Position numbers and translations under genes: made by a program. From positions 5,518,001-5,582,000 of the forward strand of contig NZ_CP008896.1 in assembly GCF_000730425.1 (NCBI RefSeq): a stretch of DNA of 64,000 nt, written 5' to 3'. Origin of the DNA: Pseudomonas fluorescens. Lineage in GTDB: Bacteria > Pseudomonadota > Gammaproteobacteria > Pseudomonadales > Pseudomonadaceae. Below the pieces are notes generated by a model. That model was not told the DNA's origin and did no database searches. It was given only the letters and a program-made list of their open reading frames with translations. Below, one piece after another: positions 16,955 to 26,409 of the stretch (position 1 is the first letter of the stretch; each line of letters begins with the position of its first letter).

Positions 16955-18787
16955 TCAGTCGATACCGACGAATCCTCCGGTCTGGTGCTGCCACAGTCGC
17001 GAGTACAGGCCGCCATGTGCCAGCAACTGGGCATGGCTGCCACTCTCGGCGATCTGGCCTTTTTCCAGGACCACCAGCCTGTCCATTCGCGCAATGGTGG
17101 ACAGGCGGTGAGCGATGGCAATGACCGTCTTGCCTTGCATCAGGGTTTCCAGGCTTTCCTGGATCGCCGCTTCCACTTCCGAGTCCAGGGCCGAAGTGGC
17201 CTCGTCCATGATCAGGATCGGTGCGTCCTTGAGCAGCACCCGGGCGATAGCGATGCGCTGGCGTTGCCCGCCGGAGAGTTTCACCCCACGCTCACCGACA
17301 TGGGCGTCCAGGCCAGTGCGGCCCTCGGCATCCGACAGCAATGGGATAAATTCATCGGCACGCGCCTTGCGGATCGCTTCCCAGAGTTCCTGGTCGGTGG
17401 CGTCGGGCTTGCCATACAGCAGGTTGTCGCGGATCGAGCGGTGCAGCAGCGAGGTGTCCTGGGTAATCATGCCGATGCGTTCGCGCAGGCTTTCCTGGGC
17501 CACTTCGGCGATGTTCTGGCCGTCGATCAGGATGCGCCCGCCTTGCAGGTCGTAGAGGCGCAGCAGCAGGTTGACCAGGGTCGACTTGCCGGCACCGGAG
17601 GGGCCGATCAGGCCGATCTTTTCCCCAGGTTCAATGACCAGGTTCAGGCCACTGATGATGCCGCTGCGCTTGCCGTAGTGGAAATCCACCTGCTCGAAGC
17701 GCACTTCGCCGTGGGGCACGTTCAGGCGCGGGGCGTTTTCGCGGTCGATCACCGCCAGCGGCTGGGCGATGGTTTTCAGGCCGTCCTGGACCATGCCGAT
17801 GTTCTCGAAAATGCCGTTGACCACCCACATGATCCAGCCAGACATGTTGACGATGCGGATCACCAGGCCGGTAGCCAGGGCAATGGCCCCCACCGAAATC
17901 AGCGACTGTGTCCATAACCACAGGGCCAGGCCGGTGGTGGTGACGATCAGCAGGCCGTTCATGCTGGTGATGACCACGTCCATGCTGGTGACCACGCGGC
18001 TGGCCAGCTGGGTTTTTTCGGTCTGCTCGATCATCGCTTCCTTGGCGTATTCCTGCTCGGACTGAGTGTGAGCGAACAGCTTCAAGGTGGTGATGTTGGT
18101 GTAGCCATCGACGATACGGCCCATCAGTTTGGAGCGCGCCTCGGAGGAAATCACCGAGCGTTCCTTGACCCGCGGCACGAAGTAACGCAGCGTCAGGCTG
18201 TAGGCGATGATCCACGTGACCAGTGGGATCATCAGGCGCCAGTCGGCCTCGGCAAACAGCACCAGGGAACTGATGGCATAGATCGCCACGTGCCAGATGG
18301 CATCGACGGCAGCCACCGCCGAGTCGCGTAGCGAGTTGCCGGTCTGCATGATGCGCTGGGCAATGCGCCCGGCAAAATCGTTCTGGAAGAAGTTCAGGCT
18401 TTGCTTGAGCACATAGCTGTGGTTCTGCCAGCGGATCAGGCTGGTCATGCCGGGGCTGATGGTCTGGTGTACCAGCAGGTCGTGCAGGGCGCCGAAGATC
18501 GGGCGCAGCAGCAGGGCGACCACCGCCATCCAGATCAGCTCGGTGGCGTGGATCTGGAAGAAATTGGCCGGCGGCGTGCCCTGGGCCAGGTCGATGATGC
18601 GGCTCAGGTAGCTGAACAGCGCCACCTCGATCAGCGCACCAATCAGGCCCACCACCAGCAGCGCGGCGAAACACGGCCACACCTGGCGCAGGTAATAGAG
18701 GTAGAAGGGCAGGACTTTATCGGGAGGTGCCGCGCTGGGAGCATCGCGGAAGATATCGATCAGTTGTTCAAAACGACGATAGAGCAT
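16955..18787 (-). CDS. ABC exporter, fused permease and ATPase
   Basis: A 610-residue half-transporter with an N-terminal six-helix permease (about 35-320) and a C-terminal ATPase. Walker A GPSGAGKS lies near 395, the signature LSGGQRQRIAIARVLL near 503, and Walker B LIMDEATSALD directly after; the H-loop is IAIAHRLST. This is the MsbA/Sav1866-like exporter type and corresponds in neighbourhood to PA3228. Its substrate is unknown. It lies 81 bases downstream of ppiA on the same strand and may be cotranscribed with it. Confidence 0.88.
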   Translation of the reverse strand: MLYRRFEQLIDIFRDAPSAAPPDKVLPFYLYYLRQVWPCFAALLVVGLIGALIEVALFSYLSRIIDLAQGTPPANFFQIHATELIWMAVVALLLRPIFGALHDLLVHQTISPGMTSLIRWQNHSYVLKQSLNFFQNDFAGRIAQRIMQTGNSLRDSAVAAVDAIWHVAIYAISSLVLFAEADWRLMIPLVTWIIAYSLTLRYFVPRVKERSVISSEARSKLMGRIVDGYTNITTLKLFAHTQSEQEYAKEAMIEQTEKTQLASRVVTSMDVVITSMNGLLIVTTTGLALWLWTQSLISVGAIALATGLVIRIVNMSGWIMWVVNGIFENIGMVQDGLKTIAQPLAVIDRENAPRLNVPHGEVRFEQVDFHYGKRSGIISGLNLVIEPGEKIGLIGPSGAGKSTLVNLLLRLYDLQGGRILIDGQNIAEVAQESLRERIGMITQDTSLLHRSIRDNLLYGKPDATDQELWEAIRKARADEFIPLLSDAEGRTGLDAHVGERGVKLSGGQRQRIAIARVLLKDAPILIMDEATSALDSEVEAAIQESLETLMQGKTVIAIAHRLSTIARMDRLVVLEKGQIAESGSHAQLLAHGGLYSRLWQHQTGGFVGID

Positions 18788-18868
18788 TAGGTATGACGCC
18801 CGCGGGGCGGGCTCTCCTTGTTATAAACGCGCGCGGCCTGGTGAGCGGCGCGCGAGACTCCCTGTCGA

Positions 18869-19429
18869 TCAGTCGATGATTTTGGCCGACTTGATGAGCA
18901 CAGGATCGATGGGCACGTTTTGCATGCCTTGCTTGGTAGTGGTCTGTGAGTTGACGATCTGGTCGACCACGTCCATGCCGCTGACCACTTTGGCGAAAAC
19001 CGCGTAGCCAGCATCGCGACCTGGATCGAGGAAGGCATTGTCGGCAACGTTGATGAAGAACTGGCTGGTAGCCGAGTTGGGGTTGGAGGTACGTGCCATC
19101 GACAGGGTGCCGCGCACGTTATGCAAGCCGTTGCTGGCTTCGTTGCGGATCGGGTCCTTGGTGTCTTTCTGGATCATTTGTGCAGTGAAGCCACCGCCCT
19201 GGACCATGAAGCCTGGAATCACACGGTGGAAGATGGTGTTGGTATAGAAGCCACTCTTCACATACTCCAGGAAGTTCTTGCTGGAGATGGGTGCCTTGAC
19301 CGGGTCCAGTTCGATTTCGATTTTGCCAAAGCTGGTGTCCAACACGACATGCGGTGCCTTGGCGTCAGCCGCCATCAGGTTGGCAGCAAACAGAACAGAA
19401 CCGGCAAAGAGGGCGATTTTTTTCAGCAT
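18869..19429 (-). CDS. ppiA: Periplasmic peptidyl-prolyl cis-trans isomerase A
   Basis: A cyclophilin of 186 residues with a cleavable signal peptide ending NLMAADA, so it acts in the periplasm on proline bonds of secreted proteins. The catalytic region [16 protein letters not shown] contains the active-site Arg, and [19 protein letters not shown] is the usual cyclophilin core. The start lies three bases after the stop of the preceding hydrolase gene, so the two form an operon. The LysR-hydrolase-ppiA-ABC order matches PA3225-PA3228. Confidence 0.93.
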   Translation of the reverse strand: MLKKIALFAGSVLFAANLMAADAKAPHVVLDTSFGKIEIELDPVKAPISSKNFLEYVKSGFYTNTIFHRVIPGFMVQGGGFTAQMIQKDTKDPIRNEASNGLHNVRGTLSMARTSNPNSATSQFFINVADNAFLDPGRDAGYAVFAKVVSGMDVVDQIVNSQTTTKQGMQNVPIDPVLIKSAKIID

Positions 19430-19432
19430 GGG

Positions 19433-20236
19433 TCAGTGATCCTGGGTAGTGGTTGGAACGGTCTTTAGAAAGTCGAGCAGGATTGCGTTGAACGTTTCGG
19501 GTTGGTCCAGCGGCGTGGCGTGACGCGAGTCCTCGATCACCACCAACCGCGCATCGGGCAGCAGTTTTACATAGATTTCTTTGTGCGCCACAGGGGTGTA
19601 GTCGTGGTCGGCGCTGATGACCAGGGTTGGACAGGTGATCCTCGAAAGTCGTTCCTGCACCCCCCAGCCCACAATCGCATCGAAGCTGGCGAGGTAAGCA
19701 CGTTTGTCGTTTCTTGCCCAGCGTTCGGTCATCTTGCGCCGCAGGTCGGCCTGTTCAGGTTTGGGGAACAACCTGTCGCCGAGCGCCTTGCCGATGGTGT
19801 TCAAGCTGAGGAGGCGCGCCAGGCTCCAGCGCTTGGCCCATTGCCAGTAGTCGTCTGCGCTGCGCACCTTGACCTCGGGCGCGCTGTTGACGATGCACAG
19901 GCTCCTGAGCATCTGCGGTTGGTCGACCGCCAGTTGAAAGGCGATCATCCCCCCCATCGACAGGCCCACCACATGGGCAGCGGGCAATTGCAGGTGTTCG
20001 ATCAATGCCGCCAGGTCGGCGGTAAAGCCGGTGATGCTGTAGCGCTCCCGGGGTTTGTCGGAGCGGCCGTGGCCGCGTACATCTACCACAATCAAACGGT
20101 AATGACGGGCCAGTACCGGCACCTGCAATTCCCAATCCTGGCAACTGGAGCCCAGGCCGTGGATCAGGATCAGCGGCTCGCCATGGCCATATTCCTCGTA
20201 ATGCAGAGTGCAACCTTCATGTTCGAAATAGGCCAT
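19433..20236 (-). CDS. Alpha/beta-fold hydrolase
   Basis: A 267-residue cytoplasmic hydrolase. The oxyanion region is HGLGSS, the nucleophile elbow GLSMGG has Ser93, the acid is in SADHDYTP (about 210) and the catalytic His in DSRHATPLDQP (about 238). It resembles 3-oxoadipate enol-lactonases and related esterases, but the substrate is unknown. Its gene is 14 bases after the LysR gene and three bases before ppiA, so all three are probably one transcript. The neighbourhood corresponds to PA3226. Confidence 0.85.
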   Translation of the reverse strand: MAYFEHEGCTLHYEEYGHGEPLILIHGLGSSCQDWELQVPVLARHYRLIVVDVRGHGRSDKPRERYSITGFTADLAALIEHLQLPAAHVVGLSMGGMIAFQLAVDQPQMLRSLCIVNSAPEVKVRSADDYWQWAKRWSLARLLSLNTIGKALGDRLFPKPEQADLRRKMTERWARNDKRAYLASFDAIVGWGVQERLSRITCPTLVISADHDYTPVAHKEIYVKLLPDARLVVIEDSRHATPLDQPETFNAILLDFLKTVPTTTQDH

Positions 20237-20250
20237 GGGTGAGCTCCGTT

Positions 20251-21174
20251 TCAGGCTTGCCGGGGGGCGGCAAAGGGTGCGTCCAGCGGTGCGGTGTCAA
20301 AGGTGCGCAGCAGTTCGACGAGAATCTGCGTGGCCGGGCCCAGGGGCTTGTCCTTGTTCGAGTACAGGTAGAACGTCGGATGGCGGCTGGCGCCTTGTTC
20401 CAGGGGCAGTTGCTTGAGCACGCCTTCCTTGAGTTCGCGCTCGATCATGTGCCGGGGCAGCCAGGCAAACCCCAGGCCGCTGCCGACGAAGGCGGCGGCG
20501 GTGGCCAGGCTACCCACGGTCCAGCGCTGCTCGGCGCCGAGCCAGCCGACGTCCCGCGGTTGCTGGCGACCGGAGTCACGGATCACCACTTGCATCTGGC
20601 TTTCCAGGTCCTGGAAGCTCAACTCTCGGTTTAGCCGGTGCAGCGAGTGCTCGGGGTGGGCCACGGCGACAAATTCCACGTCGCTCATTTCCGTGCCCAG
20701 GTAGCCGGGGATACTGAAGCCGCTGATCGCCAGGTCTGCCACGCCCTCAATCAGCAACTCCTCGACGCCCGACAGCACTTCTTCACGCAGGCGCACGCGG
20801 CAGCCACGGCTTTGCGGCATAAAGGCGGTGAGGGCGCGCACCAGGCGGGCGTTGGGGTAGGCGGCATCGACCACCAGGCGCACTTCGGCCTCCCAACCTT
20901 GTTCCATATGATGGGCCAGGTCTTCCAACTGGCTGGCGTTCTTCACCAATTGCCGGGAGCGGCGCAACAGCACTTCGCCGGCTTCGGTGAGCACGGCCTT
21001 GCGCCCATCGATGCGCAACAGGGGCACGCCCAACTGGTCTTGCATGCGGGCTACGGTGTAGCTCACCGAGGATTGCGAGCGGTGCAGCACTTCGGCTGCC
21101 TGGGCGAAGCCGCCATGGTCAACCACGGCTTGCAACGTGCGCCATTGATCAAGGGTCACGCGGGGCGCTTTCAA
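20251..21174 (-). CDS. LysR-family transcriptional regulator
   Basis: A 307-residue regulator with an N-terminal winged helix-turn-helix (LQAVVDHGGFAQAAEVLHRSQSSVSYTVARMQ) and a periplasmic-binding-like effector domain. The start is TTG 21174, supported by AGAGGAGCTCATC immediately upstream and by alignment to the family N-terminus (MKAPRVTLDQWRTLQAV). It is the first gene of an apparent operon with the hydrolase and ppiA, unlike many LysR genes, which are divergent from targets. It corresponds to PA3225. Confidence 0.88.
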   Translation of the reverse strand: MKAPRVTLDQWRTLQAVVDHGGFAQAAEVLHRSQSSVSYTVARMQDQLGVPLLRIDGRKAVLTEAGEVLLRRSRQLVKNASQLEDLAHHMEQGWEAEVRLVVDAAYPNARLVRALTAFMPQSRGCRVRLREEVLSGVEELLIEGVADLAISGFSIPGYLGTEMSDVEFVAVAHPEHSLHRLNRELSFQDLESQMQVVIRDSGRQQPRDVGWLGAEQRWTVGSLATAAAFVGSGLGFAWLPRHMIERELKEGVLKQLPLEQGASRHPTFYLYSNKDKPLGPATQILVELLRTFDTAPLDAPFAAPRQA

Positions 21175-21223
21175 GATGAGCTCCTCTTGTCCTAAGCTGG
21201 CGGTCCTTATTGGAGACTGCCGA

Positions 21224-21538
21224 ATGAGAAAATTCTGTTGTGTGATGCTGGCACTGTTGCCGTTGAGCGCGTTTGCCTATCCGATCGACGTGTCAAAATC
21301 GATCCAGGGGGTCAGCATCGATTACAGCGCGTCGGATGTTGACGGCGATATCAGCTCCATCCAGCTCAGTAACTTCGGCAGCAATGACGCTGCGTGTACG
21401 GTGGCGTTCACCAATGGCCCGGAGCCTGCGCGGGTGCGCAAGGTTACGGTTCCCGCCGGGAAAAGCACCAACACCACGGTCAAGTTCAGCCGCGCGATTA
21501 TCAAGATGCGGATCAAGCTGACCTGCGAACCCAAGTAA
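21224..21538 (+). CDS. Small secreted protein of unknown function
   Basis: A 104-residue protein with a signal peptide (MRKFCCVMLALLPLSAFAYP). The mature part of about 86 residues is beta-rich, with two cysteines that could form a periplasmic disulfide (DAACTVAF and KLTCEP). By position it corresponds to PA3224. Such genes are sometimes labelled 3-phosphoglycerate kinase in databases, but nothing here resembles a kinase. TTGGAGACTG precedes the ATG. It is divergent from the LysR gene. Confidence 0.75.
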   Translation: MRKFCCVMLALLPLSAFAYPIDVSKSIQGVSIDYSASDVDGDISSIQLSNFGSNDAACTVAFTNGPEPARVRKVTVPAGKSTNTTVKFSRAIIKMRIKLTCEPK

Positions 21539-21683
21539 CGCGCTGCGGAGCCCTGACCACGCTCCGCTTATAACCAAATTTATAGATGGTTTACAGCAGT
21601 TTTTTACGCTTTTTTATCGAATTGACTCTGTTTAATCTTCACTCCATCGACTTACAGCCATTACCGATGGAGCTTACAAAGCC

Positions 21684-22283
21684 ATGTCCCATATTCTGAT
21701 CATCGAAAGCAGCGCCCGCCAGCGGGACTCCATCTCCCGCCAACTGACCCAGCAGTTCATCAGCCAATGGCAGGCTGCCCATCCGGCCGATCAGATCACC
21801 GTGCGCGACCTGGCCATTAGCCCGGTGCCGCACCTGGACGCCAACCTGTTGGGTGGCTGGATGAAACCGGCGCAACAGCGCAACGCCGATGAGCAGGCTT
21901 CCCTGGACCGCTCCAACGAGCTGACCGAAGAGCTGCTGGCCGCCGACGTGCTGGTGATGGCCGCGCCGATGTACAACTTTGCCATCCCCAGCACCCTCAA
22001 GGCGTGGCTCGATCATGTATTGCGCGCTGGTGTGACCTTCAAGTACACCGCCACCGGCCCTCAGGGTCTATTGCATGGCAAGCGGGCCATTGTGCTCACC
22101 GCGCGTGGGGGGATTCACACCGGAGCGACGTCCGATCATCAGGAACCTTATCTGCGCCAGGTCATGGCTTTCATCGGCATTCATGACGTCACCTGCATTC
22201 ATGCCGAAGGGGTGAACCTGGGTGGCGAATTCCAGGAAAAGGGTGTGAACCATGCCAAGGCCCTGTTGGCACAGGTTGCCTGA
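21684..22283 (+). CDS. azoR: FMN-dependent NADH-azoreductase
   Basis: A 199-residue flavodoxin-fold quinone/azo reductase (formerly AcpD). The FMN phosphate loop is ESSARQRDSISRQL, and the isoalloxazine-binding MAAPMYNFAIPSTLKAWLDH and the LTARGG loop are intact. It probably reduces quinones to limit oxidative stress in the cytoplasm. GATGGAGC lies upstream of the ATG. The position corresponds to PA3223. The 145-base gap before it is AT-rich and contains TTGACT near 21624, a possible -35. Confidence 0.93.
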   Translation: MSHILIIESSARQRDSISRQLTQQFISQWQAAHPADQITVRDLAISPVPHLDANLLGGWMKPAQQRNADEQASLDRSNELTEELLAADVLVMAAPMYNFAIPSTLKAWLDHVLRAGVTFKYTATGPQGLLHGKRAIVLTARGGIHTGATSDHQEPYLRQVMAFIGIHDVTCIHAEGVNLGGEFQEKGVNHAKALLAQVA

Positions 22284-22341
22284 AGCGTTAATCGCCAGAT
22301 AATCGCGCGGTGTTTTTATAACCCCACGCAACCCTTCAAGT

Positions 22342-22422
22342 ATGCGTACCGAACCTCCCTTTGCACTTGTTGCTCCTGAGTGCTCTGCCCGACTGCCGCT
22401 TTAGCGAGGTCGGGTTTTTTTT
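22342..22422 (+). promoter_or_regulatory. Candidate leader-peptide attenuator before DMT gene
   Basis: A 20-codon frame (ATG 22342 to TAG 22404, beginning MRTEPPFALV) ends inside a Rho-independent terminator. The terminator stem CCCGAC/GTCGGG (22388-22393, 22409-22414) has an inner CGCT/AGCG stem and eight T residues. A leader stop codon in the terminator loop is the layout of translational attenuators. No clear ribosome site precedes the ATG. It could equally be the azoR terminator with a chance ORF. Confidence 0.35.
22388..22422 (+). terminator. Rho-independent terminator between azoR and DMT gene
   Basis: CCCGAC pairs with GTCGGG and an inner CGCT/AGCG extends the stem; T8 follows. It ends 64 bases before the DMT start codon. 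Confidence 0.85.
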
Positions 22423-22485
22423 GCCCGAAGTTTCGCCCCGCCGCGAAAGACGCTAATGTCGCGCCCATTCAAACATGAGGCGAAC

Positions 22486-23358
22486 ATGGGCTATTTACTG
22501 ATTGTCACGCTGATCCAGGCGTTTTCCTTCAGCCTGATCGGCGAATACCTGGCCGGTCACGTCGACAGCTATTTCGCCGTGCTGGTGCGTGTGCTGCTGG
22601 CGGGGCTGGTGTTTATCCCGCTGACCCGCTGGCGGTCGGTGGAGCCTGGGTTCATGCGCGGCATGCTATTGATCGGTGCGTTGCAGTTCGGCGTGACGTA
22701 CGTGTGCCTGTATTTGAGCTTTCGCGTGCTGACGGTGCCGGAGGTGCTGCTGTTCACCATCCTCACGCCGTTGCATGTGACCTTGATCGAAGATGCGCTG
22801 AACCGACGCTTCAACCCCTGGGCGTTGGTGGCGGCACTGGTGGCGGTAGCGGGCGCGGCGGTGATCCGTTTTGACCAGGTCAACCCGGACTTCTTCATGG
22901 GCTTCTTGCTGCTGCAACTGGCCAACTTCACCTACGCTGCCGGGCAAGTGCTGTACCGGCGCCTGGTGGCCAGGCATCCGAGCGATCTGCCGCACTATCG
23001 GCGCTTTGGCTATTTCTACCTGGGGGCACTGGCGGTGGTATTGCCGGCGTTCTTGTTGTTCGGCAAGGCCAACTACCTGCCTGAAGCGCCGTTGCAGTGG
23101 GGAGTCCTGGTGTTTCTTGGGCTGGTCAGTACGGCGTTGGGCTTGTACTGGTGGAACAAGGGCGCGTGCCTGGTCAATGGTGGCACCCTGGCGGTGATGA
23201 ACAACCTGCATGTGCCGGTGGGGCTGTTGCTCAACCTGCTGATCTGGAACCAGCATGAACCGTTGGGGCGATTGTTCCTGGGTGGGGCGGTGTTAGTGGC
23301 GGCGGTGTGGATCAGTCGGTTGGGCGTGCGCCCGGCTTTAGGGCTTGCCAACCGGTGA
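22486..23358 (+). CDS. EamA/DMT-family transporter (YigM-like)
   Basis: A 290-residue inner-membrane protein with ten helices in two EamA halves, beginning MGYLLIVTLIQAFSFSLIGEY. This subtype is usually labelled carboxylate/amino acid/amine transporter and resembles E. coli YigM, a biotin importer; the substrate here is not determined. ATG 22486 is preferred over ATG 22456 because GAGG precedes it at good spacing and the hydrophobic segment starts at once. A terminator-like hairpin in the leader may control readthrough. A REP pair follows. Confidence 0.82.
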   Translation: MGYLLIVTLIQAFSFSLIGEYLAGHVDSYFAVLVRVLLAGLVFIPLTRWRSVEPGFMRGMLLIGALQFGVTYVCLYLSFRVLTVPEVLLFTILTPLHVTLIEDALNRRFNPWALVAALVAVAGAAVIRFDQVNPDFFMGFLLLQLANFTYAAGQVLYRRLVARHPSDLPHYRRFGYFYLGALAVVLPAFLLFGKANYLPEAPLQWGVLVFLGLVSTALGLYWWNKGACLVNGGTLAVMNNLHVPVGLLLNLLIWNQHEPLGRLFLGGAVLVAAVWISRLGVRPALGLANR

Positions 23359-23366
23359 TGAGTGTT

Positions 23367-23453
23367 GTGGGAGCGGGCTTGCTCGCGAATGCGGTGGGTC
23401 AGAGCCAGATATGCTGACTGACATGCCGCATTCGCGAGCAAGCCCGCTCCCAC
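23367..23453. repeat. Inverted REP pair
   Basis: GTGGGAGCGGGCTTGCTCGC on the left is matched by its inverse on the right (GCGAGCAAGCCCGCTCCCAC). The inner flanks AATGCGG and CCGCATT also pair. It lies between two convergent genes. Confidence 0.88.
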
Positions 23454-23464
23454 AAGGGTTCAGC

Positions 23465-24763
23465 TTATAGCGCAGCTTTTTCAGGGGCTGGCAGGTGGCT
23501 GGCACCCAGCACCGCCGGTAGCACTCCGGCCCGCAGGTCATTGCCACTGGGTTGCTGGTAAAGGCTCAAGCCAAACTCCGGCAGCACTGCCAACAGGTAG
23601 TCAAAGATATCCCCCTGGATCCGCTCGTAATCGGCCCAGGCCGTGGTGCGGGTAAAGCAGTAGATTTCCAGGGGCACACCCTGGGAGGTGGTCTGCATCT
23701 GGCGCACCATGCAGGTCATGTTCGGCTGGATATCCGGATGGCTCTTGAGGTACGCCAGCGCGTAGGCACGGAAAGTCCCCAGGTTGGTCATCCGCCGGCG
23801 GTTGGCCGACAACTGCGCGCTGTGGCCCTGGGCTTCGTTCCAGGCCTTCAATTCCGCCTGTTTGCGGCTGATGTAGTCGGTCAGCAGGTGGACCTGGGTC
23901 ATCCGCATTTCTTCATCGTCGCGCAGGAAGCGCACGCCCGCCGCGTCGATAAACAGGCTGCGCTTGATCCGCCGCCCGCCCGAAGCCTGCATGCCGCGCC
24001 AGTTCTTGAACGATTCGGACATCAGGCGCCACGTGGGGATCGAGACGATGGTCTTGTCGAAGTTCTGCACCTTGACCGTATGCAAGGTGATGTCCACCAC
24101 GTCGCCATCGGCGCCGACCTGGGGCATTTCGATCCAGTCGCCGACCCGCAGCATATCGTTGCTGGTCAGTTGCACGCTGGCGACAAACGACAACAGGGTG
24201 TCCTTGTACACCAACAGGATCACGGCCGACATCGCACCCAGGCCGGATAGCAGCAGCAGCGGTGAGCGGTCGATCAATGTGGCGACGATGATGATCGCGC
24301 CAAACACGAACAACACCATTTTTGCCAGTTGCACATAGCCCTTGATCGAACGCGTGCGGGCATGTTCGGTGCGTGCGTAGATATCCAGCAGGGCGTTGAG
24401 CAGGGCGCTCATGGCCAGGACCTGGAACAGGATGGTGAACGCCAACGCCACATTGCCGATGAACAGCGCGCTGGTCTTGCTCAACTCCGGCACCAGGTGC
24501 AGGCCGAACTGAATCACCAGCGACGGCGTCATCTGTGCCAGGCGATGGAAGACCTTGTTATGCCGCAGGTCATTGAGCCAGTGCAATGCGGGTTGGCGGC
24601 CGAGCAATTTGACGGCATGCAGGATCAGGTAGCGTGCCACCCGTCCGACCAGCAGGGCCACCACCAGGAGCACCAGCAAGGCCAGGCTTGAATGCAGTAG
24701 CGGATGTTGGTCCAGGGCACCCCAGAGGTCCTGGACGTTGAGCCAGAGCTGTTTGATATCCAT
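23465..24763 (-). CDS. MscS-family mechanosensitive channel (YbdG-like)
   Basis: A 432-residue inner-membrane channel with about five hydrophobic helices before the MscS domain. The pore-to-vestibule transition reads LLSFVASVQLTSNDMLRVGDWIEMPQVGADGDVVDI, typical of the MscS beta-domain. The length and the long soluble C-terminal part resemble E. coli YbdG (MscM, 415 residues) more than MscS (286). ATG 24763 begins MDIKQLWLNVQ; the 30 residues upstream in frame look non-coding. It protects against hypo-osmotic shock. The gene is divergent from a DEAD-box helicase gene. Confidence 0.87.
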   Translation of the reverse strand: MDIKQLWLNVQDLWGALDQHPLLHSSLALLVLLVVALLVGRVARYLILHAVKLLGRQPALHWLNDLRHNKVFHRLAQMTPSLVIQFGLHLVPELSKTSALFIGNVALAFTILFQVLAMSALLNALLDIYARTEHARTRSIKGYVQLAKMVLFVFGAIIIVATLIDRSPLLLLSGLGAMSAVILLVYKDTLLSFVASVQLTSNDMLRVGDWIEMPQVGADGDVVDITLHTVKVQNFDKTIVSIPTWRLMSESFKNWRGMQASGGRRIKRSLFIDAAGVRFLRDDEEMRMTQVHLLTDYISRKQAELKAWNEAQGHSAQLSANRRRMTNLGTFRAYALAYLKSHPDIQPNMTCMVRQMQTTSQGVPLEIYCFTRTTAWADYERIQGDIFDYLLAVLPEFGLSLYQQPSGNDLRAGVLPAVLGASHLPAPEKAAL

Positions 24764-24956
24764 GGTTAAACGCGATTCTTCTGTAAGACATGACGGGGCG
24801 ATTAGAGCATTTAAGTGCTGCAAAGTTGTGCAGGCAGACAAATCACCTGACAAAAAACCATCTGATTGGCCTACTTCGCGTAAAGAAACTCGGCCTGAGC
24901 GCCCGAAACCGTTACCCTATGCAGCTGATTTTTAGTATTTCTTCGAGGTAGCACCC

Positions 24957-26303
24957 GTGTTTTCCCAATTCGCCCTGCACGAACGCCTGCTCAAAGCCGT
25001 GGCCGAGCTTAAATTTGTCGAGCCTACGCCTGTGCAAGCAGCGGCCATCCCGCTCGCGCTCGAAGGGCGTGACCTGCGGGTGACGGCTCAAACCGGGAGT
25101 GGCAAGACTGCCGCTTTCGTCCTGCCGATCCTCAACCGTCTGATCGGCCCGGCCAAGATCCGTGTCAGCATCAAGACCCTGATCCTGCTGCCAACCCGCG
25201 AGTTGGCCCAGCAGACCTTGAAGGAAGTGGAACGCTTCTCGCAGTTCACCTTCATCAAGTCCGGCCTGATCACCGGTGGCGAGGATTTCAAGGTGCAGGC
25301 CGCGATGCTGCGCAAGGTGCCGGATATCCTGATCGGCACCCCCGGGCGGATGATCGAGCAGTTGAACGCCGGCAACCTGGACCTCAAGGAAGTCGAAGTG
25401 CTGGTACTGGACGAAGCCGACCGCATGCTCGACATGGGCTTTGCCGATGACGTGCAGCGCCTGGTGGACGAATGTGTCAACCGCCAGCAGACCATGTTGT
25501 TCTCCGCCACCACCGGTGGCTCGACCCTGCGCGAGATGGTCGCCAAGGTCCTGAACAACCCTGAGCACCTGCAGGTCAATAACGTCAGCGACCTGAACTC
25601 GACTACCCGTCAGCAGATCATCACCGCTGACCACAATGTGCACAAAGAGCAGATTCTCAACTGGCTGCTGGCCAACGAGACCTATCAGAAGGCCATCGTG
25701 TTCACCAACACCCGGGCCATGGCCGACCGTATCTACGGGCGCCTGGTGGCTCAGGAGTACAAGGCGTTTGTCTTGCACGGTGAAAAGGACCAGAAGGACC
25801 GCAAGCTGGCCATCGACCGCCTCAAGCAGGGCGGCGTGAAGATCCTGGTCGCCACCGACGTTGCCGCCCGCGGCCTCGACGTGGAAGGCCTGGACATGGT
25901 GATCAACTTCGATATGCCGCGCAGCGGTGACGAGTATGTGCACCGTATCGGCCGTACCGGGCGTGCCGGCAACGATGGCCTGGCCATCTCGCTGATCTGC
26001 CATGGCGACTGGAACCTGATGTCGAGCATCGAGCGCTACCTCAAGCAGTCGTTCGAGCGCCGTACCATCAAGGAAGTCAAAGGCACCTACAGCGGGCCGA
26101 AGAAGGTCAAGGCTTCGGGCAAGGCCGTGGGCGTGAAGAAGAAAAAGGTCGACGCCAAGGGCGACAAGAAGAAAACCGGCGCCAAGTCGCCGACCAAGCG
26201 CAAGATCGCCAACCGTCCGAAGACCGACAACCTGTCGTTGGTCAGCAAGGACGGCATGGCCCCCCTCAAGCGCCGCAAGCCAGAAGCACCGGCTGGCGAA
26301 TAG
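24957..26303 (+). CDS. DEAD-box ATP-dependent RNA helicase
   Basis: A 448-residue helicase. The Q motif (KFVEPTPVQAAAIP), motif I AQTGSGKT (about 44-51), DEAD at 152-155, SAT, and HRIGRTGRAG (motif VI) are all present. The C-terminal 80 residues are lysine-rich and low-complexity (KKVKASGKAVGVKKKK), a likely RNA-binding tail. The start is GTG 24957 with TCGAGGTAG before it. It is related to SrmB/RhlE types involved in ribosome assembly or RNA decay; which of these roles it serves is not decidable from sequence. Confidence 0.9.
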   Translation: MFSQFALHERLLKAVAELKFVEPTPVQAAAIPLALEGRDLRVTAQTGSGKTAAFVLPILNRLIGPAKIRVSIKTLILLPTRELAQQTLKEVERFSQFTFIKSGLITGGEDFKVQAAMLRKVPDILIGTPGRMIEQLNAGNLDLKEVEVLVLDEADRMLDMGFADDVQRLVDECVNRQQTMLFSATTGGSTLREMVAKVLNNPEHLQVNNVSDLNSTTRQQIITADHNVHKEQILNWLLANETYQKAIVFTNTRAMADRIYGRLVAQEYKAFVLHGEKDQKDRKLAIDRLKQGGVKILVATDVAARGLDVEGLDMVINFDMPRSGDEYVHRIGRTGRAGNDGLAISLICHGDWNLMSSIERYLKQSFERRTIKEVKGTYSGPKKVKASGKAVGVKKKKVDAKGDKKKTGAKSPTKRKIANRPKTDNLSLVSKDGMAPLKRRKPEAPAGE

Positions 26304-26324
26304 TTAAACCGGGCACTCCACCTT

Positions 26325-26409
26325 GTAGGAGCTGGCTTGCCAGCGAAAATCGACAACGATGACTCGGGGGGCCTGATGCGCTGCGCTCAGGTTCTTCGTC
26401 GGCTCCTAC
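26325..26409. repeat. Degenerate REP pair
   Basis: GTAGGAGCTGGCTTGCCAGC is followed some 50 bases later by the partial inverse CGGCTCCTAC. The inner sequence has diverged. It lies in the 251-base gap after the helicase gene. Confidence 0.6.

Noticed and set aside
21224..21538. Annotation of the small secreted protein as 3-phosphoglycerate kinase
   Set aside because: At 104 residues with a signal peptide it has none of the kinase's domains; the label seems a database error.
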